Source: Diphasiastrum complanatum (lineage: Eukaryota > Streptophyta > Lycopodiopsida > Lycopodiales > Lycopodiaceae). Taken from it: a stretch of DNA of 64,000 nt. Of this stretch, positions 1-12,229 are shown piece by piece; the stretch's first letter is position 1, and each line of letters begins with the position of its first letter. Both the position numbers and the translations under genes were made by a program. A model generated the notes under the pieces. The model was given only the letters and a program-made list of their open reading frames with translations, was not told where the DNA came from and did not search any database. The stretch is from contig CM055092.1 in the NCBI GenBank assembly GCA_029204225.1, forward strand, positions 69,050,229 through 69,114,228, read 5' to 3'.

Positions 1-600
1 CCATATTTTTTTTTTAGAAAAAAGAACATCCCAAAAAGTACGAGAAAAATCGCGAATAAAACCCGAATATATCTCGAAAAATCTCGAAAATCACGAGGAT
101 TCGCGAAGATTCTGAAATCCGCAAAGACTGCGAAGATCCCGTAAAGATCCCAAAAATCACGAAATCCACAAAGATCACCAAGATCAGAAAAATTCGCGAA
201 GACCCCAAAGATACCGAAAACAACTTAAATATTCTAGAAGAAGCCATCCGCTGCGGCGGATCGCTTTCCAAAAATCTCCCGAAATCCTAGAAAATAAAAT
301 CTGGAAAAAAAATTTCGAAAATCAAAGAAAATCCACGAAAGAATCCCGAAAATAAAATCCGATAAATCCGATAAAATTCTGAAGGAAGCCATCCGCCGCG
401 GCGGATGGACCCCCCCTAAAAAAGTTTCAATATCCAATTTCTTTTATTATTTCCATCTGCCATGGCGGATGGAGAGGGCCAACAGAAATTTTAAAATCCC
501 ACTAAAAAAATATTCAAGACCCCCTACTTATGCACCCTTTAGTCACTTTCCAATATTGATTATGGGATAATTGGTATTTTAGGTGTCAGCAACGTGTACA
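1..600. repeat. AT-rich DNA with three GC palindromes
   Basis: A/T-rich sequence with short repeats around TCCGAAAATC. It contains three GC islands of the same design: an imperfect palindrome at 244-263, the perfect 20-bp palindrome CCATCCGCCGCGGCGGATGG at 389-408, and a near-palindrome at 452-471. Spaced palindromic GC islands of this kind are typical of subterminal regions of CACTA-type transposons, so this may be the inner edge of an element lying mostly left of the window. I saw no terminal CACTA motif, so the assignment is inference. No gene is supported. Confidence 0.4.
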
Positions 601-1638
601 TTTATTATTTTGAACTAAATTTCTTTTTTGTGACTTTTAAATGAAAACCCATTTAAAAAATAGATTGGCCACAATTGTCGAGAAAAGCACTATGTTAAGC
701 TTCTATATATAGCTTTAAAAAGTTCCATGCTAACTAAATGCTTATGGGATAAATTTCTGAACTTAATGGCCACTCCTCATTCCTCTTTATAACTATATTG
801 CCAAAACCTTGAAACAATATATTGCCAAAACTAAAAACAAACTATATTGTCGAAAAAACTAAAAACAAACTAAAACTAAAAAAAAAAAACATAATAAAAA
901 GAAAATTACAGAAAATTCAAATTTAAAAATAAATAATGAAAATTAAAAAATGAATAACAAAATTCAAAATATATATATATATATATAAAACAAATCTATA
1001 ATAAAAGTCATAAAACTATAAAACAAATGTAAATATTAAAAACTAAATATAACAAATATAAAACAACTATACATATTGTTATTTTTTTTAATAAAAAATC
1101 AAACAAATTTTGAAATAAATTTAAATATAAATATTAAAGTCAAAAAACAAACTAAAAAATCTAAAAATGAATAATAAAAAGTCAAAAAACTATAACACGA
1201 ATCTGGAAATTCAAAAATGCATAATAAAAAAGTAAGAAAATATACAATAAATCTTAAAATTGAAGAAAAAAACAAACTATAAAATAAATCTAAATATATA
1301 TAGAGAAGCTAAGAAATTAAACTAAAAAATCTTAAAATAAAATAAAACCAATCTAGAAATTGCAAAATGAATATTAAAAAGTGAAAAAAACTATATAATA
1401 AATCTATTTACTCCTCATCCTTTCATTTATTCTACATTATTAAAGATAAAAAAGAAGTAAAAAACATAAATATATTGTCAAATCCTTGAAAATACAAAAA
1501 TCCCGAAAAGACAACCGTAAAATTAAAAAAACAAAACATAATATAAATTAAAATTAAAACTTAAAAACAAAACAAACTCAAAATTAAAATTAAATAATAA
1601 AAATTTTAAAAGCCTATAATTTAAATCAAAAAATTAAC
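601..1638. other. A-rich low-complexity stretch, no gene
   Basis: From about 780 the strand is dominated by runs such as AAAATCTAAAAATGAATAA, repeated imperfectly at no fixed period, with a short (AT)n at about 969-987. I see no open frame, no RNA gene and no transposon domain here. Confidence 0.7.
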
Positions 1639-1992
1639 CGAAGGCCAAGGGCGATGGGTGAAGGACCAAGGGCTGATGACTAAGGGCCTTAGGGCTAGGA
1701 CTAAGGGTTACGGGGTAAGGACCACCGCCAATGACCAAGGACCAAGAGCCATCAGCCAAGGGATAAGGGCTAGGGCCAAGGGCCTAGCCAAGGGCCAGGG
1801 GCTAGGGCCGAGGGCCGAGGGTTAAGGTTAAGGGCAAGGTTTAAGGGCCAAGGGCTAAGGTTAAGAGCCAAGGGATAAGGGCCTAGTGCTAATGCTGATG
1901 CTCAAGGGTAAGGGCTAATGCACGAGGGCTAAGGGCTAAGCTCCAAGGGCCAAGGGTTAAGGGCCACCGACTAAAGGACAAGATCTAAGGGC
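1639..1992 (+). repeat. Degenerate AAGGGCT/AAGGGCCA minisatellite
   Basis: About 350 bp built from variants of CTAAGGGCCAAGGG, all in one orientation, with units such as GGGCTAAGG, GGGCCAAGG and GGTTAAGG. The strand is strongly purine-rich. The unit is not the plant telomere repeat TTTAGGG, although single steps such as GGTTTAAGGG resemble it. It lies directly before the gene at 2149. Confidence 0.75.
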
Positions 1993-2148
1993 TATTGTTT
2001 CATAATTTTGTTACAGTTTTATAATAATTTTGTTAATTTTACTTTCAATAGCTATTTGGCACTATTTATTACAGTTTCATAGTATTGCTAATTATATTTT
2101 CAATAGCATTGCAAATCCTAACGTAAAGTGTACCTATATTATTTTTTC

Positions 2149-4395
2149 AGGGTCACTACATGGACTGCTCAAGAAAAGATGTAACTCTAGTTGTTTTATT
2201 TTTTCAGAAAGAGACGGTTGCATTTGGAAATGTCTTAACTGCTGAATCAAACGGAACATGTTTTTTCAGAGAAGTTAGTACGAATAAAAGTGTCGTCCTA
2301 ATTTCAAAAGTGTTTAAAATGGATTGTCCCTTGCCATACCCTCACGGTGAATTTGATCACCTAGGAGAAGTTCACAACTATATTTCCATTGATCCCATTG
2401 CAAAAAAAATTTTGTAAAATAATGCAGATATTATTGACGTGAATGAACTCATTCTTGCCAACTGTCCATTATACAACTTTGATGACGTTGTTGATTGTAT
2501 GGATTTTCAAGGGGTAGTAGTTTGCACTGCTAAATTCAAAGGCTAGTTATCGTGAAGTTGACTTCAATTACAACAAAAGAAAATATTGCGAATGCCATGG
2601 CAGCTGACGGAGACCCTTTCTACAAACAAAACCAAACAATGATTTGGTGTTTGTCAAAACTATCTTTGCAGTCTAAAAAGAGAAAACATGTATCATTTAC
2701 TGAACCATTAAGTGAGTGCTTTACATATTATTCTAATGGTTCAAAATGAAACAACATCAATAAATGTTGGCCCGCCAGCCTAGTGATTTAAAAAGGGGTA
2801 GCATCCAAAAAACGTCGATAAGATCAATATATAATTCAAATTATGTAAGTGGCGTAGAAGATATCGAAAACAGATCCGTCGACTGCAATCCAACAAGATC
2901 ATTGACAAGTAACTATAACTCGGGTAGCTTGACAAGAATCGAAGATATTTCTCATAGTCTTAACATGTCAAGATCAATGTATAACTCAGATATCTTAACG
3001 GATGTTGAGGATGTGGTTACTTGTAATACATCTGCATCAACATACAACTCGGATATTCTTACAAGTGTGGAGGATGTTGGAGAGGCTGTTGATAACAACA
3101 AAAATAAAAGACATCATTTTCAAATCAGCATTCAAACAAAACGTACACCGAATTTATCAAATTGGCAAGTGTTTCAAAATTCGATTTTGATGAACATGAT
3201 TACACAAGCAATATATTACATGATGCTAGTATGACAAACGATCCTACAAGATCAAGATGGTCACAACCAGATGAAATTTTTGAAGATCTACAAAGAGAGC
3301 CTCAAGTATGTCCAACATCCTTTGGAACTCCTCAGAGTTTTAAAAGAAAGCATGTGCTTGTTTATGTTGCACCAAAAAAAGTAGAATATGTTTTATCGTC
3401 AGAAAACATAAGGGAAACATTGATGCAACCATGTTGTAGTAAGTTGTGCATTCGACAAATCACCTACAAAAAATGTGAAGACTTGCGACTAGGTGTGTGG
3501 AGAAAATGAGGAGCTGACAAGCATAATCAGTTATTGCAGATGTTCAAATGTTTTTTTCATAGACGAGAAATGTTTGATATTTTGAAAGAATCCAAATTGC
3601 GCTTCAAACCTACATTGGATGGTAAAGCTGTATGCATAAAAGCATATTAAAATTTGTTGGTAATCTCCCTTGGAATGTTTTGGCAAATAATTGCGGAGGC
3701 ACGTTATTCCATTGTGTACAAGTTTCATGGAAACACCGACCCATTCAAGCAACGTGGACACTATTCAAAAGGGCTAGCCCTAATACATGGGTTTTTGAAA
3801 AAGCACGCGTTGCCTCAACCACATCTTCAACATAAATCAAAAGATGGCGTTGTTATTTGTGAACATCATCTCCCACTCGGCATGCATAAACGTGATGTCT
3901 TCAAAACTATAAACACGCATCTTAAAGATACGTGTATTCCTGAAGTGTCAAGATCCACACTATACAAGATGTGGAAACAAGAGTTTGGACATGTCAAGAC
4001 TCCAACAAGACAAAAAATGCACAAATGCAAAACATGTGACGACCTTGAAATTGCAATAGAGACAACTCTCGACACTAGGATGCGTGATCACTATATTGTA
4101 TTGAGTGGTCGTCATCTACATCATTTGTTCGATTCTAGAAAATTGTATGCATATTGGAAAGAAGAGTCAAGATCCCATCCTGAGCAGTCTTTGTGTCTTA
4201 TCATTGATGGAATGGATCAAAATACAACAACATTACCCCGTTTCAATAAGACTCCTCCCATATTAGAGAGGAACCAATTTTTGAAAACACATGTTTGTGG
4301 GATATTGGTTCATGGATTCAAGTTGCTCTGTGATGTTTGGATTGATACCTTACATGTGCATGATAGCAATCAAGTTGTCACATCAATAATGTGAG
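2149..4395 (+). pseudogene. Broken DUF7869-like protein gene
   Basis: Several overlapping frames on the plus strand form one decayed gene. The first part (2160-2417 and on to about 2545) encodes a segment with VAFGNVLTAES. A repeat-rich segment follows (2764-3120), then a Cys-rich segment with PCCSKLC near 3430 and a long conserved part at 3654-4394. That last part contains CKTCDDL, a His/Arg stretch and LIIDGMDQNTTTLPRF, which I recognise from DUF7869-type proteins of plants and other eukaryotes; their function is unknown and some are transposon-associated. Lesions: frame changes near 2750 and 3155, TGA at 2747-2749, TAA at 3648-3650 within the VCIKAY motif, and TGA at 4392-4394, after which the family's C-terminal part is lost. 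TTTTTTCAG acceptor-like sites occur near 2150, 2205 and 2268. The family name is my recollection. Confidence 0.5.
2827..3090 (+). repeat. Four degenerate protein repeats YNSxxLTxVEDV
   Basis: Within the DUF7869-like gene the translated frame repeats a motif four times: YNSNYVSGVEDI, YNSGSLTRIEDI, YNSDILTDVEDV and YNSDILTSVEDV. Spacing is about 20-30 residues. At DNA level the copies share TATAACTC(A/G)GATAT-like cores. The repetition fixes the reading frame for this stretch and shows it was once coding. Confidence 0.65.
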
Positions 4396-6021
4396 CAACA
4401 AGAAAGGTACAAGCATCACGTGGTAACTTACCTCCGATCTTAGGGTGTGGGCATGTCACCCTATTATAAGTAAATCATATTCTATGGCATGTGTATTGTA
4501 AGACCATGAGGAATCATGACGTAGAAAGTTTAATGGCTTTTCGAAATTCTAAAGGTTGAAAATAGTTTCTAATTCTCAACCTTTAGAATATTGAAATAGT
4601 AAATCACTAGTCTTAAAGGTTAAACTTCTAAAATTTGTCTAGAATTGCACCAAAGTTGTGCATCTTTTGTAATTGTCTCTTGACTAATGTAGGGCTTGGC
4701 CCAAGACCATTAATTATAAATATGAACCACTTTTAGTGACAAGTCACACATTGTGATTAAATTTCTATAAGAGTTCTTATAATACAGCTTGTTCAAAGTA
4801 GGATATGATTCAATGATGTTTATGTTTCTTTTAAATATTAAATTATGTTTATGTTTCTTTTGAAATTCTATATCAATGTTTATGTTTAAAAGTTGTCTAT
4901 GTTATTCGGATCGACACTGATTTTGGACATGATTATATTTGATTTCCCAAAAACATCCACCATAACCCCCTTGATCTAACAATTGGAATGATCTACAATT
5001 ATATTAGGTGCTCATAGCTATTGGACAAAAGCATCAATAAATTCTAGAAACTAAATTGTGACTTGTTGATCAAATTTGTCTTGTTTGGCTTATAGTTGTA
5101 TTGAAATGAGATTTGAACTTGAGAAAATCTCACTTCAAGAATTAGTAAGTTTTTACTATTTTTCTTATCTGGCTCTTTTGGTACCATATGTAGAAAATAG
5201 TTCTAAATAAATGAAAAAGTCCAAAATTAATTGAGACAGTGTTAGGTGTATTCATTCTATTCTACTTGCCTATGGTTCTTTTTCTTTGATTGATGATATA
5301 TCTTGCTTAGTTGAGATTTGCCTATCTCAAAGATTAAGTAAGACTATTTTAGTTTTGAATGAAGACTTTAATTTGAAATTGATTCTTTTCATTGATGACT
5401 TGATTATGTTTCCAAAACATCTAGATCATCATTTAAATATGCTCTTAAATTGAGTAAGAGCAAGAATGAGTTTAGTACTCATAGTTTGAAAAAAGGATTT
5501 TTTTGACGTTTTGAGGCATATTGTGAATTTCTTTTGAGAGTAAGTGAAACATCCAATGAGGACACTTACATCTTTAAGAAAGTATTTAGCCTCAATTTGA
5601 TCAAGTTTGAGTATTGTTTCAAGACTAGATCCATTTTGGATAGCGTTCATAGAGTTTGGACTAATAAAGCTAGTGTGCTTAATCTTGAATATTGCTCATG
5701 GTATAATCTTGATCTATATGATCTTTGTGAACATGATGAGGCATGGAGGCCTCGGATTTTTCAAATTCTTATGCAGCCATCTTCATGCATGTGTAGTTTC
5801 CAAGTCCAAGATCAAGATCAAGCATGGAGGAGGCATATCGACATAGTGGTAGATTGGTGGAATATTTTTCAAAGGCATTTGGAAAAGAAATCTATCAAAG
5901 AGATCTTATTGTGGATTTGGTAAGCATGCTGCTATGATGGATTCTTTGGATCTTCACTTCAAATAGAAAACAAAGAATCCACACACAAAGGATCTTCATC
6001 AACATCAGATAGATATATTTT
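4396..6021. other. No confident gene; possible reverse-transcriptase trace
   Basis: AT-rich sequence with stops in all frames. Around 5385-5440 the plus strand reads IDDLIMFPKHLDHHLN, which resembles the catalytic DD region of a reverse transcriptase, but the surroundings do not extend the match. At 5939-5983 a GGATTCTTTG / CAAAGAATCC inverted repeat precedes the polypurine tract of the next element. Nothing else is supported. Confidence 0.35.
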
Positions 6022-6211
6022 AAGGAGGAGTGTGAAGAATTGTAAAACATATCCATCTTATGTATGTTGATTTTGGGGGTTCTACCCATGTTAATTGATT
6101 GTACATATCTAAGGTGTGTGAATTGAGCACATATCCTTGTAGAATAGGACGAGTTTGAGTTAGGTAGATCAAGTTCCAATGACATGCATAAATTCTAGTT
6201 GGTCTATGTTC
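6022..6211 (+). mobile_element. Copia 3' end: polypurine tract and LTR start
   Basis: AAGGAGGAG at 6022-6030 is followed by TGTGAAGAATTG. This is the usual arrangement of a polypurine tract and the first bases of a 3' LTR. The LTR is cut off at about 6211, where LTR sequence of element A begins. The same design (AAGGAGGAG then TGTGAAGATT) is seen in reverse at 27927-27912. Both LTRs share GTGTGAATTGAGCACATATC at about 90-110 bp from the start, so this fragment and element C belong to one family. Confidence 0.7.
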
Positions 6212-6774
6212 ACAATCAATCTGAAGAAAGAATCAATGCATGAAAGCATCTATAGTGTTTGTCTCTCTATAAATCACTATGATTGATCCACTTGCTTAAT
6301 TAGATTGCAATGCTCATCTATATATGGTTTACATTTGTGCATACGAGTGTACAATGAAGATGGCTGGAGCTGTTGTGCTGTTTGGAGGAGATCGTCGCTG
6401 CTGCTGTCATTGTCCAAGTCATTGCACAATATAACAAGTGGGCGTGAGAAGGCTTCGACTATTCGGAGTCGAGCGAGTCGTTGTAGTGGCCTTGGAGTAG
6501 TCGATAAGTCAATATGTCAAACAAGTCGGGTTTTCCCGATATGTCGGTTGAGTTGACAAGTCAGGACCTCCCGATAAGTCGGACAAGTCGACTAGTCAAG
6601 AGAGTCGATAAGTCAATCTTCCCCGATATGTCGGCCAAGTCGGACTTCCATTCTCTAGCATGTCTTCAGTAATAGAATATTTCTGCAGACTATGTGACAA
6701 TGCATGTAAAACTGCAGCAATATGAATGGAACTAGATTAACATGAGATTTAGGAGAGTAAAGGAGATAAATCCA
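6212..6774 (-). repeat. Element A, truncated 3' LTR
   Basis: Matches 10835-11397 from ACAATCAATCTGAAGAAAG onward. It contains an array of AAGTCG/GTCGG units (about 6500-6650) that is also present in the other LTR. It ends GATAAATCCA and is followed by a pyrimidine tract that is the complement of the polypurine tract. Confidence 0.8.
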
Positions 6775-7059
6775 ACTCTCTCTCTTAATTTGGATCCGTG
6801 GATGTCTTGATCTTCAGACTAAGCAATGCACAAAACGTTTTGTGTGCATTAATGCTCAATCCCTTGGTAAACACATTTGCAATCAAGTCTTTGGTCCCCA
6901 CAATACGTTAAGCTTACCTCTCTATTGAGAACCTTTTTCTTGACATAGTGATATCGAATCTTGATGTGATTACTCCTAGAGTGAAATCTAGGATTGGCCG
7001 ATAAGGCAATGGCACTCTGATTCAGACTAATATCGGGTGTACTGATTCAGACTAATATC

Positions 7060-8000
7060 TGACAATAAATTTCTCAATCAGAATTCTTCTTTAATAGCTT
7101 GAGAAGCAGCAATGTACTCTGTTTTTGTAGAGGAAAGAGCAGTAGATGTTTTCTTATGGGTGTTCAAAGAGATAGGACTGCCGTTGAGGAAGAATGTAAA
7201 TCCAGATGTGGATTTACAAATATCTACATCTCCTCCCCAGCTTGCATCGGAATATCCACTGAGCCAATGGAGATTGTTGTTGTCGATTACCCCATAGCAG
7301 ATGCACTGGTCCATAGTTGCTCAAATATATTTCATGACTCTTATAATGCCTTTTAATGGGTGATGCTAGGATTAGCCATGAATTGGCTTAGTGAGATGAC
7401 TGCAAAAGTGATATCAGGTCTTGTGCAGAACATTGCATACATGAGGGATCCAAGTATCGATTGATATGGATACTCTCGCATATGCTCCTCTTCCTGCTTG
7501 GTGTGAGAACATTGGTCATTCAACAATCGTAGGCCTGCATCCATCGGTGAGTGAGCTAATTTACAATCGATCAGATTATATCTGATAAGAGTATTGTGAA
7601 GATACCTTTGTCCAGTGATATAAGTCGTCTCGCTTTGTCTTTGTGGATTTGAATACCTAGATAGTAGTGAGCTTCGCCTAGATCGGTCACGTCAAATTTG
7701 GAAGACAACATCTACGCCTGATCGGTATTGTTTTTGAAAAACAATGTATCGTCGACATACAAGGTGATGATAATGAAAGAATGCTGCACTGACTTGATAT
7801 AAACATTGGAATCGACAGTGCTTGGTTGAAAATCGTGTTGGATGAGGAATGTGTTAATCCTCTAAAACCAAGCTCTTGTTGATTACTTCAAGCCATAAAG
7901 TGCTTTATGGAGTTTACATACATGATGTTTCATACCTTCGAGAACGTATGCTTCAGGCTATAGCATATAGATGTCATCTTTGATGACTCCGTTCAGATAG
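7060..8000 (-). pseudogene. Element A reverse transcriptase and RNase H
   Basis: Reading the minus strand from 8000, LDVQTTYLNGVIKDDIYM is the thumb-side start of copia reverse transcriptase. LHKALYGLK follows (about 7890), then the catalytic LYVDDTLFF near 7770 and FDVTDLGEAHYYLGI near 7690. RNase H is represented by SGYSDASWGGD and STKTEYIAASQA at 7078-7314. Several frameshifts and stops separate these blocks, so no functional polyprotein is made. The N-terminal part of the reverse transcriptase is absent: the recognisable sequence starts abruptly at about 8020. Confidence 0.75.
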
Positions 8001-8019
8001 GTTGTCTGTACATCAAGTA

Positions 8020-8446
8020 TATCCAATCAGGTAGAGTTTGATCAAGATCCATTGAAATTCCCCTTAGGCCTTGTATTCCAGATCCCACACTCCCCCGATG
8101 TTCGGCCCGATCTGCTCGCAATCCATAACACGCAACCCATGGTGGCCCTGTTTCGTCTGTGTGGTCGCTATGACCCATCATCAAATCCAGGATGTTGATG
8201 AAGACAAGAAGGGCAAGCAACTCGAACAAGCTCAATGATGTCCCTATCTATCATCTGTATCCTCCTTCCAAAAAAAGAAAAATCTATTTGATGAAAAGAA
8301 AAAGCACAGAAAAAGAAGTCCCACAGAAAGAATCGAAGGACTCATTTTTATTTTCTTGTTTTTCATCGTTTGTTTCGTTTTCTCTTTCTTATTTTCCTAT
8401 CCATTTGTATATACACTTTCTATGTTTCCCCTCCTTCTATAGCTAA
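8020..8446. other. Non-copia segment inside element A
   Basis: Between the integrase and reverse-transcriptase remains lies about 430 bp that does not read as copia in any frame. The left half (8030-8190) is noticeably more GC-rich than its surroundings; the right half is A/T-rich with poly-purine and poly-T stretches. It stands where the integrase C-terminus and reverse-transcriptase N-terminus should be, so it is either an insertion accompanied by deletion or a rearranged junction. Confidence 0.5.
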
Positions 8447-8800
8447 TTATAGCTTCAGCCCAAAAGCTCTTTGGCAAAGATGTGTGTGCCAGCATGCATT
8501 TGGCTGACTCGACCAGGGTAGGATTCTTCTTCTCGGCTTCTCCACCATTGTCAGACTTAGGGCTTTAATTTTAGTTTCTTTCTCTGCATGTTCCTTGAAG
8601 ATTTTGAAGCAACTGAAAGCTTCTGATTTCTTCTTGATGCAGTACACCATTGTCTTTCTGAAGAATTCATCAATAAAAGTGATGAAATACTTTGCATCCT
8701 TCAGTAAAAGATTCTACATTGGGCCACAAATGTATGTATGTACAACATCTAATAATCCTCTAGCAACATGCTGATGGCTTGATCTAAATGGTTTCCTAGT
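8447..8800 (-). pseudogene. Element A integrase fragment with internal deletion
   Basis: The minus strand reads KYFITFID, then KKSEAFSCFKIFKEHAEK and, after a frame change, SDNGGE, followed directly by AEKKNPTLVESAKCML and PKSFWAEA. In intact copia integrases about 30 residues, including the PQQNGV motif, lie between NGGE and AERKN, so this copy has an internal deletion in the catalytic core. The surviving order is otherwise normal. A functional DDE core cannot be formed. Confidence 0.75.
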
Positions 8801-9149
8801 ATTTTTACCAACTAAATAGTCTTAAAGAATAGGTAATTTGACTTTCCTATCTAGATAGTCGAGATTAAGAATAATAGATTGCTTAGACACATGTAATACA
8901 AAAGCATGATTCAACTGACCAAGTCTATAGTGCCAAAGTAAATTTTATTGATTTGTACAAAAGTGTTAAGAGCCTGACCAGAGGCAGAAAAGCAATAACT
9001 TAATCCATACAAGTATCCATGCCTCTTTTCGAGTGCTACGATCTTGCCTATCCTATCGACTACTTTACTTTGATCAGATTCGAATTCTACTTTATGTCCT
9101 AGATCTGTAAATCTGCTTACAGAGAGCGGATTTGTAGAAAGATTTGGTA

Positions 9150-9340
9150 CATGTAGGACATTAGAAAATAGTCTGGATTGATCAATTGCAAAGCTTGATT
9201 AATACTGTACCTTCACCTTTGATAACTTGTGTGCTATTGTCGCCCAAGTGAATATATCTTTTGATATCGTAAGGTGTATAGGACTCAAAGCAGCCAATAT
9301 GGCTGGCCATGTGATGTGTGGCTCCAAAATCCAGAAACTA
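9150..9340 (-). pseudogene. Element A aspartic protease remnant
   Basis: The minus strand reads LDFGATHHMAS near 9310 and then IHLGDNSTQVIKGEGTV near 9230. Copia proteases have LDSGATxHM here, so the catalytic DSG triad is altered to DFG. A stop (TAG) sits three residues upstream. This is the protease / pre-integrase junction region. Confidence 0.7.
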
Positions 9341-9639
9341 GGAGCTATCATCTGTAGCTTCTTGATGTCTAGTCATGAATGCATCATGATTCGCTTCTTG
9401 GTTGGGCTGTGGGGCTTCTGCTGCTGCATTTGTCATCTGATTTGATTGCCCTTTTTGTTGTTCTTGGCTTGTAGTATGTGGCAATCTTGAATCTTGTGGT
9501 TTGTTCGTTTGTAGTATCTACAGAACAACTTCTTCCTTGTCCGCTAGTTCGAATGCTCTTGATGCTATGTCGGCTTCTAGTTTTGCTTTGATTGATTTAG
9601 GCCTTTCTTCTTCTACTTAGTTGAGCGTCTGTTGGTGTA

Positions 9640-10260
9640 TAGGGCATGAGAGTCGACAATTGAGAAACTGGAAGGTTCGTTCCTTCTGGTGTCCTCCTCT
9701 ACAGCAATATTGTGATGACTCTTGAAAGAGTCAGTTCTAGGTGTGTCGTAATGATCATTAGCCAACTATCGTACGATCTTGGTGAGCTTGAAAGCAATGT
9801 CATTACTGCGTCTTGATCGTCTATGACTAATCTGACAACGACCATTTGCTTTAGCAGGTTCTTGAACTGGTTGATGTGATTTTGTAGGGAATCACCATTC
9901 GTCATCTTGAGGGAGAAGAATTTTCTCCTGAGATGTAGCTTGAAAGCTTCCGTCGTGCACTTTGTATAGGGACCTGCTCAAGATGTCTCAGACTTCCTTG
10001 GAGGTCTGATCTTCAAACACATGGCCAATTTGCGTGTCTGATATGTTAAGGATGATCAACACAAATTTCCATCCTTCAGCTTCCATCAGGAGATTGCATC
10101 ATTGTCTGTTTCGGGTCTTGCCTCCAGCATCATACAACTCCTTAGCCATTAGCACAGTTTTCATCTAAAATTTTTACAAATGGTAATTGGCTCCATCAAG
10201 CTTGTCCACGATGGGACTGGCTTTCCCCTGGGAATCCATGTGAAAGTTAGTCTAAGTGAT
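9640..10260 (-). pseudogene. Element A gag remnant
   Basis: Minus-strand reading gives TNGDSLQNHINQFKNLLKQM and DAVMTLLSSSPRSYDSWL at 9699-9905, a typical UBN2/copia gag block (oligomerising capsid segment). Weaker gag sequence continues to about 10250, close to the primer-binding site. The open segment is 68 residues and is flanked by stops. Confidence 0.7.
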
Positions 10261-10439
10261 AATAATATCTATCAATGACTTGCGAATTAAAAATCTAATG
10301 TTATTTACTGAATATTAAAATAATTATTCTATCGGCTAATAGAGTCAGGTTCTGTGGAAAGCTTATCAGGCTATAAAAACAGCCTTGAACTAAAACTGCT
10401 TCTAATACAATGTAAGTATCAGATTAAGGAATCAGATAA

Positions 10440-10451
10440 GCTCTGATACCA
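10440..10451 (-). other. Primer-binding site of element A
   Basis: The plus strand reads GCTCTGATACCA, the reverse complement of TGGTATCAGAGC, complementary to the 3' end of plant initiator tRNA-Met. It abuts the LTR that starts TGTTGGGG at 10452, which fixes the orientation of element A. Confidence 0.9.
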
Positions 10452-11397
10452 TGTTGGGGAAATGATGGGTCCGACGACTCGGATCGGAATAATCCTACTA
10501 CTACACGAAGGTAGTGGTTGACTATTTCCCTCGGTGCATGCACTACTACTATAGTAGGCGAACACAAACGTAAAGTAGAGCTTAATTGCGTAGTTGTTTG
10601 CGAAAGCGGAAGAGCAAACAATCAGACAAAACAACGAGAAAGTCAGATAGGGAGACAAAGTAGCTTAAACATACGATTTTGACAAGAACTTGGAATGCAA
10701 TAAAACAATGACTAATTCAGATCAATGTACAGAAATACAAGTCAAATTGATACTATGAGCACAAAACAATAGCGGACGAAATCGCGTGCTCAAGAAGCTA
10801 GCTCCGCTCTGTAAAAGTTATGAGCTTATTACTGACAATCAATCTGAAGAAAGAATCAATGCATGAAAGCATCTATAGTGTTTTCTCTTTGTAAATCACT
10901 ATGATTGATCCACTTACTTAATTAGATTACAATGGTCATCTATATACAATTTACATTTGTACAAATGAGTGTACAATAAAGATGGCATGGAGTCGTTGTG
11001 CCGTCTAGAAGAGATTATGGCTACTGTTGTCATTGTCCAAGTTGTTGCATAGTACAAGAAGTGGGCGTGAGAAGGCTTCGACTATTTGGACTCGAGAGAG
11101 TCGCTATAGTGGCCTTGGAGTAGTCAATAAGTCGATATGTCGAACAAGTCGGGTTTCCCTGATATGTCGGTTGAGTCGACAAGTCAGACCTCCCGATAAG
11201 TCGGACAAGTCGATTAGTTGAGAGAGTCGATAAGTCGGGCTTCCCCGATATGTCGGCCAAGTCGGATTGCCATTCTCTTGTTTGGTCTTCAGTAATAGAG
11301 TATTTCTGCAAACTGTGCGACAATGCATGTAAAACTATAGCAATATGAATGGAACTAGATTAACATGGGATTTAGGAGAGTAGGGGAGATAAATCTA
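10452..11397 (-). repeat. Element A, 5' LTR
   Basis: About 946 bp from TGTTGGGG to GATAAATCTA. The expected terminal TCCA, present in the other LTR, has changed to TCTA. The GTCGG/AAGTCG array is at about 11115-11260. A (CT)87 array starts three bases beyond the LTR end. Confidence 0.8.
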
Positions 11398-11398
11398 A

Positions 11399-12229
<831 letters not shown>

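Larger units (their letters stand above)
6212..11397 (-). mobile_element. Ty1/copia element A, decayed
   Basis: A minus-strand copia element, reading right to left. It has a 5' LTR at 10452-11397, an initiator-Met primer-binding site at 10440-10451, gag at about 9640-10260, protease at about 9150-9340, integrase at 8447-8800, and reverse transcriptase plus RNase H at about 7070-8000. A polypurine tract (complement ACTCTCTCTCTT at about 6775) and a truncated 3' LTR at 6212-6774 complete it. The two LTRs align over about 563 bp with scattered substitutions and small indels, so insertion was not recent. The 382 bp of LTR next to the outer left edge are missing, so no target duplication can be read. 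Internal genes are broken throughout. Confidence 0.8.

Noticed and set aside
1639-1992. Interstitial telomere
   Set aside because: The unit is AAGGGCT/AAGGGCCA rather than TTTAGGG; only isolated steps resemble it.
7993-8235. 80-residue frame inside element A
   Set aside because: Only its last residues are the copia DVQT segment in another frame; the rest lies in the unrelated insert.
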